This document shows, in pieces, positions 11,072-21,742 of a DNA stretch of 64,000 nucleotides. The DNA is taken from positions 133,241,929-133,305,928 of the forward strand of contig NC_088911.1 of NCBI RefSeq assembly GCF_963576675.1. The letters are read 5' to 3'. Made by a program: the position numbers and the translations under genes. Within the stretch, counting starts at the first letter, position 1. Each line of letters starts with the position of its first letter. The stretch is from Euphorbia lathyris. Its lineage: Eukaryota; Streptophyta; Magnoliopsida; Malpighiales; Euphorbiaceae. Below the pieces are notes generated by a model that did no database searches, was not told where the DNA came from, and was given only the letters and a program-made list of their open reading frames with translations.

Positions 11072-12235
11072 AGCGTGTTTGTTTCAGCTTTTCGGAGGAG
11101 CGTTTAGCATTTCACTCCAAACCGCAGGAAATATAGTGTTTGGTTAGGTTTTTATAACCGCAGCGTTTAGCATTTTCTCTAGAAACTGCAGCGTTCTGTA
11201 GCGTTTCACGAAAAGCTCCTATTTGGAGCTTTTCATAAACAGCTGTTTGTAGTTATATGTTATTGACAAAATTATCCTTCTTATTTCCATAAAATATATT
11301 TATTTTTTAACATTATTTATATTTCTACAACATAATTACCAGAAGAACAAGGTTTTGTTGCGTTCAATAATTTTTTTATTTTTTATATAGATTATTTTTA
11401 TTAATCTGTGCAACATATTTTTTATTTTATAATAGGATAATGTGCAAAAATACCCCTAACATTTATAGTTAGGAGCAATTTTACCCTTAAAGTCTAAAAT
11501 TGTGCAATTATATCCCTAATATTGGCAGCCAAAAGCAATGTTACCCCTAACATCGACAAGTTGGGTCAATTTGAGAAATAATTTATCAAACTGTTTTTTT
11601 GGTCATGAATATTGTCATCTACACTTCACATGTGCACCATTTTATCATTGTTAGTAAGAGATCACAAACATATGATTAGACATGAATTTTTTAAAAAAAA
11701 TAAAAAGATATATATTATCTTTTGTACGAGTTGGATAAAAAAAATTCAAATATTTCGCCGAATTCATAAATATTAATTTTCAATTTTATTATTAAATCGC
11801 AAAAAAAAAAAAAATGAAATCTCTGTTTTAGAACTACTGATTATGTGCAATTGGTGTAGAATAAGAAATAAAATATCTATGTTTTCTAATAATATCTGAA
11901 ATCGACCTAACTTGTCAATGTTAAAGATAAAATTGCTTGTAGCTGCCAGCATAATGGGTAAGATTGTATCATTTTAGACGTTAAGAGTAAAATTATTCCT
12001 AGTTGTAAACGTTATGGGCATTTTTTCATATTTTCCCTTTTATAATTTCATCGTTGATTAATTTAAAACATGTCCATTTTAGACATTTTAAATCCGAACA
12101 GCAACAATTCAATATAGTTTTACCAAACACTAGTAATTAAACAGCTAATAACAAACAGCTAACAGCTTACTGCAACTGCAAACAGCTAACAGCAACCGCA
12201 ACAACTATTAGCTAACAGCTGAACCAAACAGGCCC
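11072..12235. mobile_element. PIF/Harbinger-like non-autonomous element with nested MITE
   Basis: The ends are inverted repeats, GAGCGTGTTTGTTTCAGCT on the left and GGGCCTGTTTGGTTCAGCT (reverse complement) on the right, agreeing at 16 of 19 positions. They are flanked by TTA at 11069-11071 and 12236-12238, the three-base target duplication typical of Harbinger elements. No transposase is encoded. A separate element is nested at 11434-12037. The left arm has a degenerate inverted relative at about 56230-56612. Confidence 0.7.
11434..12037. mobile_element. Mutator-like MITE nested in the Harbinger-like element
   Basis: A 604-bp insert is flanked by the perfect 9-bp duplication TTTTATAAT (11425-11433 and 12038-12046), as is typical for Mutator-like elements. 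Its arms are long imperfect inverted repeats built on GTGCAAAAATACCCCTAAC and AGGAGCAATTTTACCC. No coding capacity. About 150 bp of a related arm occurs at 56120-56270. Confidence 0.75.
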
Positions 12236-12284
12236 TTAATATTAGGAAAAAAAATCATTACGCCCTGCTCTATTATATTTGTGT

Positions 12285-13607
12285 GGTTTTTTTTGAATCA
12301 AATAATGAATGAATTAATGAGCTATAATTTCACAATAGTGTAACAAAGCTGAAGGAATAAAACTCGTTAAAGAATTAAAAAATGAAGGACAAGTGTTGAA
12401 ACGAGAGGACTATGCCAAAGCATGAGCAATCCCGTTAGCTTGCCGCCGTATATCCACTTGACTGAGTAAGAGTCGTTTGTGGTTAATATTGCTTGGATAC
12501 GAGCAATCATATCGCCGAATTCAGAGTCATATGCAGAATGGCATCCACAACTTGTTTAGCGTCGGATTCAAAAATTACGTCTCAGATATTCTCGGAATCT
12601 AACCATAGCATAACATGTAGCAAGGCTTCCGCTTCACATTCCCTTACTGCCGGACAACATGTTATTTTTGCGCATCGCCCAGTCACGAAGCTACCATACC
12701 TGCACATCCCGACTCTACGAAGCGAGCAGCATCTGAACAACATGATAATAACCCTATCGTCGGAGGGTGCCAGTTCGAGAGACCGTAGCAGAACTCCGTC
12801 CGCCTGCAGAAATAGTGGCCGACAATTGTTTTAGGTAATTTGCTTTTGTGTCCAGTCGTGAAGGACGTTACATGCCATGGATGAAATCTGTTCCGTGGTA
12901 CGGATCCCGTGCTACCAAAGGCGCTCATTTCTCGCCCGCCAAATGCGCTATAAGTGCATCAGAAAAACCACCGTGACCTATGCCATTGACGAGTCCAAAA
13001 TCCAACTGAACCATGCAGCCTGATTAACAGCAACATCTGCTCCATTGCTTATCAAATTCAGTAAACCTGTCTTTTGCCACACCCGAACAACCCCTGCACA
13101 TTCAATGAATACATGCCATTGATCTTCCCAAGGACCGTTACACAAGATATAGTTACTACATACCTGTAGGCCGCAGAATTGGAGGTTAACCCGTGTTGGA
13201 AGACAGTTGCGGGCTAGTTGCCAGCCAAAGTAGCGAACTTTGTGAGGTACCTCCACGTACCATAACTTCTTCCAAGCAATATGCACATAGAATCGCTCCC
13301 CATCTTCAAGTGTTGTTGCCAGCCGATATGCACTTTTAACCGTATTGCGGCCCGATGGGTGAAGTTGCCAAATCAATCGATCCTTAGTATTCAATAAACA
13401 GACATGTAGCTTGTACATCTCCCTAATATCCCTTTCCTCAATTTTTTTTCCAACATTTCATCATTCCAATCACTCTGAGTTCTGAATAAATAGATCACAG
13501 ACTTTCAGTTGTTCAAGCCCATCGATCATTGGGGTATGTATGAACCCGTGATTCTCATCCCTCAACCACCTCTCTTTCCACACATTAACCGACTGATTCC
13601 AATTTTT
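12285..13607 (-). pseudogene. L1-type LINE, 5'-truncated, minus strand
   Basis: Read from 13607 leftwards: an upstream LINE segment (VWKERWLRDENHGFIHTP), a 146-residue open stretch (13418-12978) with the zf-RVT domain (SAYRLATTLEDGERFYVHIAWKK and WHVFIECAGVVRVW), then an RNase H domain in several frames (ESDAKQVVDAILHMTLNSA, then IARIQAILTTNDSYSVKWI). It ends with an A tail (T run at 12285-12292 on the plus strand). Stops near 13470 and 12975 and frameshifts in RNase H show that it is inactive. The 5' end is truncated, as is usual for LINE insertions. Confidence 0.82.
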
Positions 13608-13639
13608 ATTTGTGATAATTAGATAATAACGAGGGTTAA

Positions 13640-14118
13640 TTTATAAAATTAATAAATATAAGGATAAAATTAACTCTTTTCCCTTTAACTTTTGACTTTT
13701 TTTTTTAACATGGTTACTCAATTTGGCATATGTTTGCTAACATATAGAACCTCAAGATACATGTTTGCCAACTTTTAAACCACATGATCTATGTTTGAAA
13801 ATGACCCACACCGCAAGGCTTATTTTTGTACTTTCCACTAATTTAATTATAGCTTGTTTTTATTTTATTTTACTTTTTGTAATAGAGGGAAATAAAATAA
13901 ATATTGCCTCCAAACAAAAATTTACAATTTTATTTTATCTATACTAACACTTTAAAAATAGATCTACCAACACTTTAAAAATTATGTTGCAATAAATAGG
14001 AGTTAACAAATTTAATATATCAACTCCAACACATTTTAGAAAGTGTTGCAATAGATGAAATTTAATCACATCACTAGCAACACTTGAAAGTAACACATGT
14101 ATTTTGTGTTGTAATAGT
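13640..14118 (+). repeat. segmental duplication, unit 1 left block
   Basis: Colinear and highly similar to 31575-32060, including the stretch around CTAACACTTTAAAAATAG and GTTGCAATAAATAGGAGTT. This is the start of unit 1 of the tandem duplication that carries the small-gene paralogues. It contains no coding sequence. Confidence 0.8.
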
Positions 14119-14231
14119 ATCTACAACTTCGAGGTGAGCATACTGTTTCTATCTAAACTTGTTAATAAATCCATCTTCTGGATAGTTTGTTGATTGCATG
14201 TATACAACATAGTAACAATTTCCTTGAATAG

Positions 14232-14408
14232 GTGATTAATGCATATGAATTTGAGCATCATGCTAATTGCAAAACGAAAAACCCAAATAATCACATATAT
14301 GGCATTGTCCAAGAGCTACGGAGCACACCTCAGCAGAATATGTTATTTGAAGTTATTCACACAATAACTCGATCTCCTATCAACCAGAAGTATTTCGTCT
14401 TTGGAAAG
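14232..14408 (+). pseudogene. exon fragment resembling the TPL-binding domain of PHD-finger proteins
   Basis: A segment bounded by AATAG on the left and AAAG|GTGATG on the right, so by plausible splice sites, encodes VINAYEFEHHANCKTKNPNN, then HIYGIVQELRSTPQ and ITRSPINQKYF. This resembles the domain found next to PHD fingers in plant IDM1/ROS4-like nuclear proteins, where it is annotated as a TOPLESS-binding (Jas-like) domain. Compared with the family as I remember it, a few residues seem missing after HIY (usually followed by FENGK). No other exon is nearby. CACTA-type subterminal repeats begin 250 bp downstream, so it may be a captured fragment. Family identity is from memory. Confidence 0.6.
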
Positions 14409-14674
14409 GTGATGCAGAAAATTCAATTCAGTTATCAATCCTTCATTTGCTTGCTTTTCCTTTTGATTTTTTCTATTTATTCACTATGCCTTCCATGTAA
14501 CATGACTTTAATGCTGAAATTGGCACTTGGTTTATTTAGATATATGTATTTTTTTTTTCAATAGCTGGGTTATTTGTAATGATTTTTTTGTGTGTATAAA
14601 ATCATTTTAGCTATTTACGTATATTATAGAGCTCCATTCAATCCAAATTAATTTTAAATTTTTTTAAATGAAAA

Positions 14675-14912
14675 AACATCATTTGCATCGATCCTATAAT
14701 TGCGCGACACAAATGGTAGAAGCATTTGCATCGGCCCTTAAAAGGACTGATCCAAATGAAGTCTCATTTGCATCGGCCCTTTTAAAGGACTGACGCAAAT
14801 GTAGTCTCATTTGGCCGATGCAAATTCATTTGCATCGAGGGCTTTTGCATCGCCTAAAAACCCGATGCAAATGACCTTAAATTGGCAATGCAAATGACAT
14901 TTTTTCCACTAA
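14675..14912. mobile_element. CACTA-type subterminal repeat array
   Basis: About nine copies of CATTTGCATCGG or its complement occur in both orientations within 240 bp, ending close to TTTTTTCCACTA. Dense short motifs in both directions next to a CACTA-like terminus are characteristic of En/Spm ends, where the transposase binds. The other end of the element was not located. Confidence 0.6.
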
Positions 14913-15302
14913 TGACTCTTTTATTGTAACTTCTTCGATCACTTGTCTTCCTTTACCCAACACGACTTGTTCACGCTCCTCTTTACCGTTTATGACACAA
15001 TCATATTTTCCCACTCTACTGGGTTTGACTGCTCCTTGTTAGTCTCCAACCTACGATATCACCTCGACGTGTTGCATCCCTTAGATTTTCGTCGTTGGTT
15101 CTCTAACCAATATTGGCAAGTCTTTTCTAGCTTAACCAATTCTCTCAAGCTCTTGACTAGAGCTTCTAGCAGTACTATCTCTTTGATGATTGCCTTTTTG
15201 GTAAACCTTTATTGATTGTAAGCGCCTTGATTACATTTACCTGGTGTAATAACTCCACCTTTAGCTATGTTCATCTTGTGCTCCACTTTCTTCTGTGGCT
15301 GC

Positions 15303-16851
15303 TGATGCTCGCAAAATATATAGCAGTTAATAGGACAAATGTATCATATCGCAACAAGTAGTAATGTGCTAAGCACGAGATCGAACCACAAGGACTATTA
15401 TCCTAATTAGTAAATCCAATAGGCTAATCTATCTAATTAGCGGAGTTGATGATAAAATGGTTTGAAAAACAAATAAATAAACAACTACTCTACTTAAAGC
15501 AGTAAACAGAACAATTCACAGGGTGGATTGTGATTCAATGTAGGTTACAACCTAGGATAGAGAATTCATTGATATTAACTCCTAAGTATGGGTTTAAGGA
15601 TTTCAGGTTTATGTTCTACTAGTGATTGATGGTAATTGTCCTAACAAGAAAGACAAATGTGATCAAGATTTATCTAACCTATTCACATGCATTTAGCTAA
15701 CCGCTTGATTAGGCATATAACTTAGGGCATGCAAAGCAGTAGGTTCCTTGACAATTAAGACTAAGCCGTAGCCCAGTCACGAAGCCACACTCCTAATGGT
15801 CTCTAGCGAGGCCAGATTTACACAGGTACAACATAGATAATTCTATGGTCAAGTTCTTATCTATCTATAATTCTATCTTTGTCACGTTTATAGGCATTAG
15901 GCGTAATTATATACATAAAGCAGGCTAGTTGATCGTCATCGAGTCTCATTCTAGCAGTAATCCTATTCCTAGCAATATCTAGGCATTAAGCATGCATAAT
16001 CTGATCAATCAAAAGTAATTACATAAACCCTGGGTGCCTAATCATACATATTCATATAACCAATTTCATCCCCATCCTAGATTGGATGAGGATTAGTTCA
16101 TAGACAAACTAATCACAACACATGGATAAATATGAACAATGGAAGACATCTTGATTAATAGCAAAATAGAGATAGAGGGAAGGAGAAAAGAATTTTTAAA
16201 CCCGTTTGTCTGGATAAATATCATGAACAAGGTAGATCCTCCACCCGTTGAGCTTGTTCTTCAACAAAATAAAGCTAGACTAAAACTGAATTTAAATAAA
16301 ACAGAGAAATAATATGCAGGAATGTCTTGAAAAATTAATCGCCCCCAAAGACTGAGATTAGCTCCCTATTTCTAGAGTTTGGGCGAAACCCTAGTGTCTC
16401 TGGGGGCAAAATAGGCGATTCATGCTGTCAAAGGTGGGTCCAGGGCTTAAATTCGCAGATTTTAGCAAAGGGGAAGGCGTTGGTGCGCCTTTCCCCGCCT
16501 CGTCTCGTCGAGACAAGGAGTGTCTCGACGAGACAGGTCCCAATTGGGGCGATTTTTCTCCGGCTTTTGTCTTAGGTCCCTGGGCTTCCGAAAGATGCTC
16601 TAATGGTCCCTGATGAATCCCAAAAGTGCTCCGATGGTCCCTGAATAGTCCGGAAATGCTCCAATGGGCTTTGGTCTTGTTCAGAAATGCTCAAATAGTC
16701 CCTAGAAATTCCTGAAAACACCGAAAATGCCATAAATAAAGGAAAATACTGATTTAACTAAAAATTAACAAAATGATACTAGAATTAAGTAAAAACGAAA
16801 TAAAAACAATCTAAATTAATCCTAAAAACTCTATAAAATAGGGAGCTATCA
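15303..16851 (-). repeat. probable solo LTR (1.55 kb)
   Basis: The insert begins TGATGCTCGC and ends GGAGCTATCA, so it has TGAT...ATCA ends. It is flanked by a near-duplicate five-base site (GCTGC at 15298-15302, TCTGC at 16852-16856). It has no internal coding region, so it is most likely a solo LTR left by recombination. The inverted CTCGTCGAGACA / TGTCTCGACGAGACA motif at 16501-16530 makes a small hairpin. A complete short non-autonomous element is the alternative. Orientation is a guess. Confidence 0.55.
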
Positions 16852-17199
16852 TCTGCACCTTCGACATATACATTGGTTTAGGCTTCACCACTCCATTGAC
16901 TGGTGGCATCTCGCATGAAGCTGATGACTCCTTTCAGACATCTCTCTTGTTCCTTTTCTCATTGAAACGCCCATTGAGTTGTTCCACATGACCACCTAGA
17001 TCTTCAATGATCCGTATAGAATTGATGAGCTGAACAGAATCCAGTCGCCTCACTAGTTCCTTCTCCTCTTGCTGCCCAACATCGAACACTTGCTCTTTCT
17101 TTCCATTTGTTATGGATGATTTGGCTGGATCGCATATCATAGGCCCTACCATGGAACTTGAAGCCTGGAAATCTCATTCTTCTTCACTTCCTTCTTGAG

Positions 17200-18070
17200 T
17201 GTGTGTGGATGTAACAACGTTTTGCCTTCTTGTACCAACAATCTCGTGCATAGTGACCTCGCTTGCCATAAACATAGCACTGATTGTTCTTTTGTCAATA
17301 CACCTTGTCGCTCTCTTTATTATGGTTGGGTGTGTGGTGAGCTCCCTCTTGTTGCCAACTCCTTCTTTGTGGACTTTTCTACCATCTGTCTTTTTTAGAT
17401 CTTTCTCCGAATCTCGATCTCGCAGTTTTTGGATCTCCTCTCTTTATTACTAAAAAGAGCTTTATCTTCATCATTAAGTGAGACCTTAGACATTTGTTTG
17501 TCCAGAGCCTCTTGAATAGCCAAAATATTTTCCAATTCATTTAAATTTGGCTCTTTAGCCCATCCACGGGTTGCTGTGACAAGAGCGTTAAATTCGGGAT
17601 GCAACCCATGGACTATTATTCTTCTCATTCTCATTTCAGTAATTTTATTTTTTGGATCCAATTTTGAAATTTCTTTACATAAAGTTTTAGTAAAATATTC
17701 ACTCACCGTCATATCTTGTTGCGAGACTGTCAGTAACTCGTTCTCGAGTTGTTGGAGCTTTGCATCATTTTCCTTGCAAATAATTCTGCTAGAGTGTCCC
17801 ATGTTTCCTTCGGGGTTTTGGCATCCTTGATACGTTGCAGCAAATCGTCCTCCACCGAAATTGATAATGCATACATAGCTTTACCACACTTGACCTTCCA
17901 CTTTTTAAGGTCATTTTGTTCCGTCAGAGGTGTTGTGTCATTACCTCCAACTGTCTCCCACAAATCTTGACCGAGCAAATAAAATTACATACGAGTACTC
18001 CAAGTACTATAATTATTATTATTGAGTTTTTCTAGAGTGCTTACCGAGGTAGACATGTCTGCCATGACGA
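17200..18070 (-). pseudogene. copia gag (UBN2-type) relic
   Basis: The minus strand begins MADMSTSVSTLEKLNNNNYS, is broken by an early TAA (near 17985), continues LGQDLWETVGG to AKTPKETWDTLAELFARK, shifts frame near 17780, then continues LQQLENELLTVSQQDM, MRMRRIIVHGLHPEFNALV and LNELENILAIQEALDKQMSK. A zinc-knuckle remnant (CYVYGKRGHYARDC) lies near 17280-17230. Gag would form the retroelement capsid. At least one nonsense mutation and two frameshifts make it non-functional. Confidence 0.8.
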
Positions 18071-18253
18071 CTTGGTTATCTCCTTTAATTAACTAAATAA
18101 ATTTGGTCACTGACAAATCATTTTCACAGTCCCGGACTGCGCACTAAAAATTACCTCGTAGCATCATGATCCCGGATCGCGAACTCCTAGCACTCGATAA
18201 CTGGTTCCTGACCGCCTGCTCGTACTCGACCATGTACCAGTTCCTGACCGCCT

Positions 18254-18265
18254 GCTCTGATACCA
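18254..18265 (-). promoter_or_regulatory. primer binding site of the decayed copia
   Basis: The minus strand reads TGGTATCAGAGC, matching initiator Met tRNA. An upstream duplicated GGTTCCTGACCGCCTGCTC (about 18204-18256) overlaps its left side. Confidence 0.85.
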
Positions 18266-18650
18266 CTCGTTAAAGAAAACTCAATTTAATGAAATATGTA
18301 TTCGTATAATTTTTGACCTTTCATTAAACTAATACCCACTTTTATTAATTTCTCACCAACACAAATGCTCATACAAGACAAATACCCATACAAGAGAATG
18401 AGTTTTCTCTTAATATTTTAGAAACCCACTACACCCACTACTATTTCTCACCAGCACACACACACTAAATTAAATATTGTTTCTCACTTCACTTACTCTC
18501 CTCACAATACATCTATTTATACTAAGATTGGCTAAATTCTAACCACAAACTAAGTCGGTGAATGTAGAAAATCTATCTCAATTATTTTAGATATTTTGCT
18601 AGAACTTTCAAGAAGTCAGTGGTGAATAATTGACTTTCTAATAGCAACGA
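18266..18650 (-). repeat. LTR-like region of the decayed copia
   Basis: This lies on the LTR side of the primer site and includes TATA-like TATAAATAGATG on the minus strand. The expected CA end next to the primer site is not seen and the outer end is not sharply defined. No partner LTR was found. Confidence 0.5.
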
Positions 18651-20832
18651 TGGAAGATGACCGTCTCAAACAAGTGGACTAATATGGAAGATAGACCATT
18701 TCCAAAGGGCTGTCATCCTGTGGTACAGGACTCATGGTTGGTACATGCCAAATATTAGAGGTTCCAGCGAAGGGTATACTCCCTCACATATCCTTGGAAT
18801 CAGTATCAACTCGCACACAAAAATCAACATCTTCCCAAACTGTCCCTCACCATCTTATAAATAGAATAAGATAATATAGTGCTCATCAGTAAACTGTATA
18901 ATTTACTTATTTCTCATTTTCATCATCTCAAACTTCACTAACTCAGACATCAGAGTGATGTCCCCAGTTCTCGATCCCTCAATTAACTCATTTTCTGTCT
19001 TATTGCATGAGATTGCAGTCAGGGGGAATCCAGTATGGGGGCACTGGGGCAGTTGTATTAATTTTGAAGTTTTAGAGCTTTGTCCCCTTCATGAGGTTTA
19101 GGATTTAGTGGTTCTATAATTAAGGATAAAGAATGATTTTAAATTTAATATTTTCTTTTTATTTTTTTAATACTGCTTTAAAGCAAAACAATGTCGTTTT
19201 ATTTAATTAGAACTATGCCGTTTTGTTTACAACAAAAATAAAAAAAATAAAAAGTAAATATTTAAATGTAAAACTAAATAAGTCCTAAAACAAACCATCG
19301 GTCTCTCTTGCTCTCTTTAATCTCTTTAGTTCTTCGTCCTCAATTCCTCTTTCTTCTTAAGCCTAAATTGAAATCTCTAATCCTAACTAAGATTAAATCA
19401 AAATCGGCAGCCAATCCCTTCGTAGTTGGATCGTTGGTCCGACACTCCATCTCCGATCTGCCTCTCTGCTTTGGTATTTTTTTGATCCTACTTGAATTTT
19501 GATTTGATATTTCTGCTACTATTTTACTTGAAGTTGAGTTTTGATCTCTGATTTTCTATAATTATTATTTTTTGGATAAAAATTATTTTAGTCGTATTGT
19601 TTGCCCCCATGAAGGAGAAATCCTGTATTCGCCCCTGATTGCAGTCACAAACTCTATCCCAAAAGTTTCTCCTCGATATTTCCATATCACTTAAAAATTA
19701 ATCTATTTTTCTTGTAATGTTAACTTCTAATAAATCAAGTTTAAGAATTCATCTTCATGAAAAATTAGGATTCTTACCCACTATTTCGAGATTTGATCAA
19801 TTCTACCAAGTTTATAACTACTTCTTATGGAATTTCCCACTTGGGAGGAAAAAGCCAAAATGTGCCTAAAAATATTCTCTTCCCTCCTTAATACGTCACA
19901 TTGATTACATCATATCATATACCTTCACTGATTGAGTTAACAATAATTGGTGAGAGGAATAAATCAGTTAAATTAGGTGTTACTTTTCTGAAGTGAATGT
20001 TTTTTAGTCTAAAATACTAATCTCATTAGGATATAATTTGTTCGGTTAATTAGGAATGTTGAATTTGGGATTAGATCGAATCAAATTATTGTGGAATCTG
20101 TAATTTACCCTCCAAATGTCATACTAATGCTCTCCTAGAGGGTAGTTTCCAAACCTTCATAAAATTCCAATTTGTATAAAGAAAATATCAAAAGTTCAGT
20201 TAGATTTTGCAAAACTTATATTATAATTAATTGAGTTAAATACATTATTGGTTACTGTTTCAAAATGGTCACCGAATTTTTATTTTTCTTAGTAAAATAA
20301 TTCAATTTTAAATTTGGTTTCAATTAAGTAATTCCGGCAATTTCAAAAGCACTAGAAAATAACGTGGCTGCCACATCAATTGTAGCCAACTTTCATCACT
20401 TACTGCAACAACATGCGGCTGACAGAACAAAGACTCCTTAATCATAATAGAGAAAGAAAAGAGGCTTTTCAATAATAAAGAAAAAATTGAAAATTTTTAG
20501 TAATCTGATGATCAACTAACAAGTTCTTGGAGTTTAATTTTACCACAAACTCCTCAAAATTAAACTTAATAAATCAATCTATAAAAAATGCTTTATTAAT
20601 AACCACAAAAATGATATACAATTAATCTTTTTTGTGTCTATCTACAATGAACAAAAAATAATTACAAAGAATATAGCCGCCCTCAATAATTGGAGTCTTG
20701 GATTGGAGATAAGGGTCAAGTCTTGTTGAAATGTTTGTTTTATAATTTGCTTGTTCATTCAATTGAAATTAGTATAAATTCAAAAAGAATCTATTCTTCT
20801 GCAACTTCTTTCAATGTTGATTATATGAGACA
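18650..20832 (+). repeat. segmental duplication, unit 1 central block
   Basis: Colinear with 32425-34290, apart from the hAT insertion at 19020-19637 (only here) and the Stowaway at 33316-33631 (only in the other copy). Shared markers include GGTACATGCCAAATATTAGAG and GAATTTGGGATTAGATCGAA. Divergence is visibly higher than within the gene block. Confidence 0.85.
19020..19637. mobile_element. non-autonomous hAT element (618 bp)
   Basis: It begins CAGGGGGAATCC and its reverse-complemented end reads CAGGGGCGAATACAGG. It is flanked by the 8-bp duplication ATTGCAGT (19012-19019, 19638-19645). Segmental copy 2 (about 32757-32785) has the uninterrupted site TTTGCAGTCACAAAC, confirming the boundaries. 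No transposase. Confidence 0.85.
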
Positions 20833-20840
20833 CTTATGAT

Positions 20841-21328
20841 TAGGGCTGTGCATCGGTTTAAAACCGAACCGAACCGAACCGAATTTACCGAATACAGCAA
20901 GAAAAAGGGTTCTACTGAAAGTCTAACTTCGTGAGACTTTTCTATTTCCTAAACATCGACACGAGTGTGTTAAAATGACTACTTTTCTTTTCTAAGAAGA
21001 AAGAGTAGGTTCATAAGCCGGGAAGGAAAGCAAAGAAATATCTAAAAATCTTGTACCGAACTGAACCGACGTAAGAACATAAACCGAACCGAACCGATTT
21101 TTTTCGGTTCGGTTCGGTTTTTCCCGAATTAACCGAATTAATATAAAACTTTACAAATAATCTAAAAAGCACAAACCTTTAATTCATATACTAAGTAAGA
21201 GCATAAATTAATGGTTATAGTAAATGTTTTTTAAGGTAAATAAGTGTTAGATTAGAATTTAATGGTTATATTAAATTCAAAGTTAAGGTAAATAGATGTC
21301 AAATTAGAATTTAATGATTATATTAAAT

Positions 21329-21365
<37 letters not shown>

Positions 21366-21661
21366 TAGAATCATAAAATTAGCAGGTTGTGTTATCATTA
21401 GATAGGTGATGTGTATAAATTTAGGAAGGATTAGAATTTTTTTCCAACCATAAATGTATAAAACGACATAGTAGCGACTAATCGGTGCGGTTCGGTTATT
21501 TCGGTTTTTATTAGAAACCGAACCGAACCGTACCGAAAACCGAAATTCTCTAAAATAACACACCGAATCCGAACCGTGTAATAATAAAACCGAACCGAAA
21601 AACCTAACAGTGTCGGTTCGGTTCGGTTTTGCGGTTTCAAACCACATAATGCACAGCCCTA
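20841..21661. mobile_element. non-autonomous hAT element rich in CCGAA repeats (821 bp)
   Basis: Perfect inverted ends TAGGGCTGTGCAT / ATGCACAGCCCTA are flanked by the 8-bp duplication CTTATGAT (20833-20840, 21662-21669). The uninterrupted counterpart is in segmental copy 2 near 34295. The subterminal regions consist of AACCGAACCGAACCG repeats in opposite orientations. The interior holds a long T tract (21330-21364) and a 161-bp secondary insert at 20893-21053. Confidence 0.88.
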
Positions 21662-21742
21662 CTTATGATGATAGACTCAACAGTAAGATACCGAATCTTG
21701 TAGCATTTTACGTAAATTTGATTTTAGTATCCGTTGTTAGAG

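Larger units (their letters stand above)
14916..18650 (-). mobile_element. decayed copia-type retroelement, minus strand
   Basis: From the right: an LTR-like region (about 18266-18650), a primer binding site, a gag relic (18070-17200), then unrecognised internal sequence interrupted by a 1549-bp insertion (15303-16851) and continuing to about 14916. Pol domains are not visible, so the element is non-autonomous or internally deleted. It is absent from segmental copy 2. Left boundary uncertain. Confidence 0.6.

Noticed and set aside
16422..16613. 63-codon frame with GC-rich start
   Set aside because: It is entirely inside the putative solo LTR and has no domain or partner.
18180..18256. A regulatory tandem repeat
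   Set aside because: The duplicated GGTTCCTGACCGCCTGCTC lies beside the primer site of a dead copia and is more simply a local duplication.
21318..21647. 109-codon minus-strand frame
   Set aside because: It consists of CCGAA repeat translation followed by a poly-lysine run from the T tract; no protein character.
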